A DNA stretch of 64,000 nucleotides, from positions 806,001-870,000 of the forward strand of contig NZ_JAHRWL010000001.1 of assembly GCF_019104745.1 (NCBI RefSeq), in the 5' to 3' direction. Source of the stretch: Thalassococcus arenae (GTDB lineage: Bacteria > Pseudomonadota > Alphaproteobacteria > Rhodobacterales > Rhodobacteraceae). The translations under genes and the position numbers were made by a program. How positions within the stretch are numbered: position 1 is the stretch's first letter; every line of letters starts with the position of its first letter. The notes under the pieces were generated by a model, which saw only the letters and a list, made by a program, of their open reading frames with translations, was not told the origin of the DNA and ran no database searches. Positions 63,795 to 64,000 of this stretch are shown here, in pieces.

Positions 63795-63814
63795 TGAGAA
63801 TGACTCTCATATTC
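63795..63814 (+). promoter_or_regulatory. Fur/Mur-type box before the metal transporter gene
   Basis: TGAGAATGACTCTCATATTC (63795-63814). TGAGA-N5-TCTCA is a dyad, and 13 of 19 bases match the classical Fur box. It ends 22 bases before the ATG. In this bacterial group the Fur homologue is usually the manganese-responsive Mur. Confidence 0.55.
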
Positions 63815-63836
63815 ATGCAAAGGAGAAAAACACCCG

Positions 63837-64000
63837 ATGTTCTTGACCCGCCGCGCTTTGCTGACCGCCACCGCCGCTGCTGCGTTCGCACCGCACGCCG
63901 CGCTGGCGCAGTCGCCGATATCCGTCATCGCCACTACCGGCATGATCGCCGACGCCGCGACGGCGATTGCGGGCGACAAGGCCGATGTCCGGGCCCTGAT
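63837..64000 (+). CDS. Metal ABC transporter substrate-binding protein, N-terminal part
   Basis: 54 residues are in the window: MFLTRRALLTATAAAAFAPH, then ALAQ, then SPISVIATTGMIADAATAIA and GDKADVRALM. The leader has TRR and could be a Tat or Sec signal. ISVIATTGMIADAA-x-AIAGDKADV is the opening of ZnuA/TroA/SitA-type zinc or manganese binding proteins. With a Fur/Mur-type box in front, manganese (SitA) or iron/manganese is favoured over zinc. An AGGAG site lies upstream. It is divergent from deoC and cut by the window edge. Confidence 0.82.
   Translation, partial: MFLTRRALLTATAAAAFAPHAALAQSPISVIATTGMIADAATAIAGDKADVRAL

Overview
The window looks like a chromosomal segment of a GC-rich (about two thirds G+C) alphaproteobacterium of the Rhodobacteraceae/Roseobacteraceae group. 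This rests on established family knowledge plus sequence features: glnK-amtB, bfd-bfr, gltD/gltB, mlaA-mlaC, a ZntB-type CorA protein, a bacterial ALDH16 beside deoC, many 1- or 4-base stop/start overlaps (ATGA, TGATG, GTGA), and short repeated elements found just 3' of genes. I see no rRNA, tRNA, CRISPR array, phage or full insertion sequence. It is mostly core and housekeeping DNA with a few accessory patches and repeat-filled gaps.

Layout. 1-1685: end of recO, then pgsA-moaD-moaE. 1711-5290: terminator, an AgcS symporter and a UspA protein, a small lipoprotein, a FadR-type regulator. 5605-11600: DMT exporter, bfd-bfr iron storage, tannase-family esterase, beta-propeller protein, glnK-amtB. 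11851-15564: class A PBP, then mlaA-mlaC lipid transport. 15749-18786: an ABC exporter plus HlyD-type adaptor (type I secretion) with no substrate or outer-membrane partner nearby. 18926-21677: tightly packed RidA, GDPD, COG3146 and pterin dehydratase genes. 21743-24124: MFS gene flanked by two related GNAT genes, the second apparently decayed. 24019-26358: peroxiredoxin, FAD reductase, rsmD. 26860-31208: orphan TRAP binding protein, Tat-type MBL protein, MFS, map. 31359-36673: MscS, secreted protein, sfsA, then the coupled chain cinA-GNAT-AhpD-like-OmpA.

37374-48719: LysR regulator, DUF4399, zntB and neighbour, fadH, methyltransferase, msrB-msrA-YdeI-like, queG, GST, DUF4336, small membrane protein. 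48820-56686: mtgA and the glutamate synthase genes gltB and gltD separated by a GFA-family gene, a MITE-like element and a pair of tandem hairpins. 56912-60055: uppP, rsfS-rlmH, a lipoprotein, and a DUF2975-XRE pair. 60043-64000: ALDH16, a small membrane protein and deoC in one leftward unit, divergent from a metal ABC transporter binding protein cut by the window edge.

The most unusual material is between genes: two 130-134-base elements with perfect 16-17-base terminal inverted repeats; a roughly 165-base dispersed repeat with two copies and a fragment; two families of short elements that always lie just downstream of, and in sense orientation to, the preceding gene; and two near-identical candidate operators 36 kb apart, in front of the TRAP binding protein and deoC. 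I found no convincing wholly new multi-gene system. The best gene-level candidates are the orphan ABC-HlyD pair with its structured leader and the ALDH16-membrane protein-deoC unit.
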